A DNA stretch of 42,673 nt from Patescibacteria group bacterium (lineage in GTDB: Bacteria; Patescibacteriota; Minisyncoccia; Phycocordibacterales; JACZSL01), in assembly GCA_022574205.1 (NCBI GenBank), contig JACZSL010000007.1, positions 1 through 42,673 on the forward strand, written 5' to 3'. The notes below the pieces were generated by a model, which did not search any database, was not told where the DNA came from, and worked only from the letters and a program-made list of their open reading frames with translations. Positions 39,900-42,673 of the stretch are shown here, one piece after another; the first letter of the stretch is position 1; each line of letters starts with the position of its first letter. The position numbers and the translations under genes are program-made.

Positions 39900-42673
39900 T
39901 TACTGATTAGATACTGTCTGTGAGAATCCATCAGCTGAAAGTCCTGAGACACGATACCCATTTGTCCAATCGACATTGCTTGTCGTAATGGTCGTGGTCG
40001 CCTCTGGTGACCAAATGAAGTCATCGTTAGTGTCAGCTTCAATTGAGGCTGCTGTTCCCATAAGCGTTGAAAGGCTTGGGTAACTTGCATCTCCTAGAAG
40101 AGTCACTTTAACAGAACCGGTTGTGTTTGTAATTGAATCAACGTCACCCTTTACAATGAAGTATCGGGTTGCTCCGGCAGGTACGGTAATGTATCCAACA
40201 GAGTTTTGATCTACTACAAAGTCATAATCGGTAGCTGGAAGATCTGGATCAATGTCAGTTATGACGATTTCTCCATCAGTTCCAAGCCCAGATACAACAC
40301 CACTGTCATAACCGTTTTGGTATACGTGGATGTTGAAGTTACTTATAGTTGCTGTAGTTGTTGCAAATTGCAACGTGAACTTGTTGATTAACAAGTCACC
40401 CGCAGCGTCCGCAGTAACCATGAACCTAAGTAGGTCTGCATTTGATTCTGCAGTTTGGTTACTTTCAGTAAACGTTGTCTGCGTAAAAGTAGGGACTGTT
40501 CGGAAGAGTCGCACACCTGCTGTAGTAGTATCTGTTGCAGATGAGTGATCGATTGTCGAACCTGAATCAAATCCTCTTCCTCGTGTGCCTGTTGGGTCAT
40601 CGCCGTCAAAGTCAACTTGTACAAGGGCGCCTTGTGTTCCCGGTTGACTTGTGCCGACAGTAGACAGCGTACCCTTAATAGTAAGGATTACTGTGCCATC
40701 TTTAGGAACCTCCACTTCAGTGGTAAGCGTCGTTGTTGCATACCGTGATGTTCCTGAGAACACTGCAGTACCAACTTGATCTGAACCATTGTAGATTCCT
40801 ACGATGAGGAGATCTCCTGGTGAACTTGACGCTGCGTCATTAGACAACTGTAGTGCAATTCGATTAAGGAAAATGATTTCATTAATCGCCGTAAGCTTAA
40901 GAGTCGAAAGTATTACGTCTGAAGTTCCTGCTGATACAAGTGCATATGATGGACTTGATGAGTCAAGCTCAACAGTAAGTGAACCTTCGCCAACAACAGT
41001 CATTGTTGGTCCTGCAAGTGTTGCATTAGTTGCATCAACTATTGAAGAAGAACCTATCCCTGTACCAGAGATAGAGTCAGTAGCATCAATGCCCCATGAG
41101 AATGTTGAAGCTACAGCTACTGAACCAGTAACATCACACTTCACTGCAAGAGTTTTAATAGTACCCTTTACAACAATTATACTCTCATCAAGTGAGAATG
41201 AGTATGCTGTTCCGTTCGTAGTTGGATCTACACCACTATCGGTAAGTTGTGTATTGCCATCCCATAGACGACAATTCGTTGGATTACCTGATGAATTACT
41301 TGTGTAGCGAAGTTGAATAGAAGTAAATCGTACGTCTTCACCTGACTGTGTTCCGTCAAGTTGAAGATTTGAAATAATCATTCCTGTAACTCCACCAACG
41401 ATATTTTGCGCTGCTGGTGTTGTTGAAATCTTCGCTGAAACACTCGCTGCTTTCACCGTCATGGTGTTACCAGTAGTCACACCAACAGTAAGTGTAATGG
41501 TGTCTCCTGTGGTATCACCCTTTACTCCTGTCCAGTCAGATGATGGAGTTGTTGAAGCAACAATAGTGTCGTCGTTTGCAAATGCAGTTGAAAGCTTACC
41601 CTTCAAAGTAAGGATGCTTTTACCAACAGCAAGAGTCACCGTGTCTGAGAAGGTTACCTTTCCTACGTTGTTTACAACAGCAACACTGTCAGATGGACCT
41701 GCGACAACTGAACCATTTGCATCAACAAGTGTAATGTTGGTTAGGTCAGTTCCCGCAATACCTCCTACCATTTGGAAGTGGAATACCATTTTTTGAATGG
41801 TAAGCGCTTCCCCCTTAATGTCTGCCTCAAATGCACCAAGTGGTTGGCTTGGAACGTTGATTGCGACATTTTGTGCAGGGACAGCATTTGACTTAGAGAA
41901 TGAAGTGATAGAACCAGCGCTGATATCAAACAGAGAACCATCAAAGAACGGTGTTCCTGAGGTCATTTCTGCACCATCGCCAGCAGTATCATCGTCAATT
42001 TGTGTTGGTCCTATGCCGAATCCAAAAGTCTCTCCAGTGACATAAATGTCAGTGTTTTCGTCAATGTCGAATTGAACAGTACGTCCTGATCCGCTAACAA
42101 TGTCACCACGAAGGGTAAATTCTTTGTTGAATCCTTCAGCGATAAGAATACCTGAACCAAGTTGTGCAGTATACCAATCACCACTTACAGTGGTTGGGTA
42201 TGATACGCCGTCGACGATAGTTACTATATTAGCTATATCATTAGGTGACGCTGAACCAGTTTGTTGCCATCGAATTGAACGTACGCGAACATCTTCCTCT
42301 GAAGAGTTGTTGGTAATTCGAATCGCTGCAAATAGCTCATTAATAGTACCAACTTCTTCTGTTTGTTTCGAATCCTGATCTGATGAACCAACAGCAACCT
42401 CAGCTGAACCAATGTCAAGTGATTCGTTAATCACGTGTAATGCACCAGTTATTGGAAGTGCGCCTGAAACGGTTGCGCTCGTGTTTACAGCAATAAGTGA
42501 AAATGAAGCTAATTGTCCATCATTGTTATTGTTTGCGGTATCACGATTTCCTGCAATGGTGAATGTACGTGTCTCACCTGCCGGAATGGTGTATTTCTCT
42601 CCAACCTTTGCTTGGTTGTTTGAGTTAAGCGTTTTTGCGTCGCCGATTTGTGCCATGTTTGAATCAAGTAGAA
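39900..42673 (-). CDS. Large secreted beta-rich surface protein (cut by window edge)
   Basis: The frame is open to the right edge, so at least 923 residues are present and the N-terminus is missing. The sequence is almost free of Cys, Trp and Lys-rich segments and is rich in Thr, Ser, Gly, Val and Asp. It consists of consecutive beta-sandwich-like modules of roughly 120-150 residues that repeat patterns such as ILTLKGKLSTAF, VVKGTIKTLAVKCDVTG, VILTIKGTLSTVG and YFIVKGDVDSITN. This suggests tandem immunoglobulin-like domains. A shell-forming (S-layer-like) protein or a giant adhesin is possible. Its own terminator follows. The identification is by composition and repeats only. Confidence 0.7.
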   Translation of the reverse strand, partial: LLDSNMAQIGDAKTLNSNNQAKVGEKYTIPAGETRTFTIAGNRDTANNNNDGQLASFSLIAVNTSATVSGALPITGALHVINESLDIGSAEVAVGSSDQDSKQTEEVGTINELFAAIRITNNSSEEDVRVRSIRWQQTGSASPNDIANIVTIVDGVSYPTTVSGDWYTAQLGSGILIAEGFNKEFTLRGDIVSGSGRTVQFDIDENTDIYVTGETFGFGIGPTQIDDDTAGDGAEMTSGTPFFDGSLFDISAGSITSFSKSNAVPAQNVAINVPSQPLGAFEADIKGEALTIQKMVFHFQMVGGIAGTDLTNITLVDANGSVVAGPSDSVAVVNNVGKVTFSDTVTLAVGKSILTLKGKLSTAFANDDTIVASTTPSSDWTGVKGDTTGDTITLTVGVTTGNTMTVKAASVSAKISTTPAAQNIVGGVTGMIISNLQLDGTQSGEDVRFTSIQLRYTSNSSGNPTNCRLWDGNTQLTDSGVDPTTNGTAYSFSLDESIIVVKGTIKTLAVKCDVTGSVAVASTFSWGIDATDSISGTGIGSSSIVDATNATLAGPTMTVVGEGSLTVELDSSSPSYALVSAGTSDVILSTLKLTAINEIIFLNRIALQLSNDAASSSPGDLLIVGIYNGSDQVGTAVFSGTSRYATTTLTTEVEVPKDGTVILTIKGTLSTVGTSQPGTQGALVQVDFDGDDPTGTRGRGFDSGSTIDHSSATDTTTAGVRLFRTVPTFTQTTFTESNQTAESNADLLRFMVTADAAGDLLINKFTLQFATTTATISNFNIHVYQNGYDSGVVSGLGTDGEIVITDIDPDLPATDYDFVVDQNSVGYITVPAGATRYFIVKGDVDSITNTTGSVKVTLLGDASYPSLSTLMGTAASIEADTNDDFIWSPEATTTITTSNVDWTNGYRVSGLSADGFSQTVSNQ

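Overview
The window looks like a chromosomal segment of a Patescibacteria (CPR) bacterium, probably of the Parcubacteria group. The evidence is indirect: a 16S gene with substitutions under several universal primer sites, group I introns in the 23S gene, a lone type IV secretion-type ATPase, many anchored surface proteins (lamin-tail, CARDB, von Willebrand A, YVTN propeller, TPR) and very compact gene spacing. No taxonomic search was possible. Nearly everything is on the minus strand.

Layout: 1-7553 is a surface-polysaccharide cluster with four GT4-type glycosyltransferases (one cut by the window edge), a short nucleotide-sugar dehydrogenase, a cupin and an SDR epimerase. It also holds a YVTN propeller protein. 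7581-12629 holds a lamin-tail/PKD surface protein, a VirD4/TraG-like ATPase, a GHL13-like glycoside hydrolase and a small membrane protein. 12648-15986 carries rsmI, murC and murD. A CARDB protein, tRNA-Ile(GAT), a small membrane protein and the 16S rRNA follow. 20301-27594 has secF, a 61-aa protein, secD, a second epimerase, a polyprenyl-phosphate sugar transferase, a plus-strand glycosyltransferase and rodA. A von Willebrand A protein comes next. 29093-34641 is the 5S/23S locus. The right end has a TM-helix-repeat protein, a winged-helix protein, rplL-rplJ with an L10-type leader, a DUF1360-like protein, a 51-aa membrane peptide, a TPR protein and a large surface protein cut by the right edge.

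The RNA genes are the most unusual part. 16S and 23S are unlinked, about 10 kb apart. The 23S gene holds three group I introns, one with a LAGLIDADG endonuclease whose last codons lie in the downstream exon. Downstream of 23S, an intact 5S gene sits inside an insertion that splits a second 5S copy. That outer copy is in four pieces which add up to a whole 5S, and its terminal helix still pairs. tRNA-Ile similarly lies between tRNA-like 5' and 3' fragments and inside a perfect inverted repeat.

Translation initiation also looks atypical. The 16S 3' tail reads GGAATTTTTCC where GGATCACCTCC is expected. At least seven genes have a -10-like box ending 6-8 nt before ATG, as in leaderless transcription. 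Two unrelated genes share a 113-bp upstream element with a 15-bp stem supported by compensatory changes and ending at the start codon. A third gene has a different leader with the same closing-stem design.
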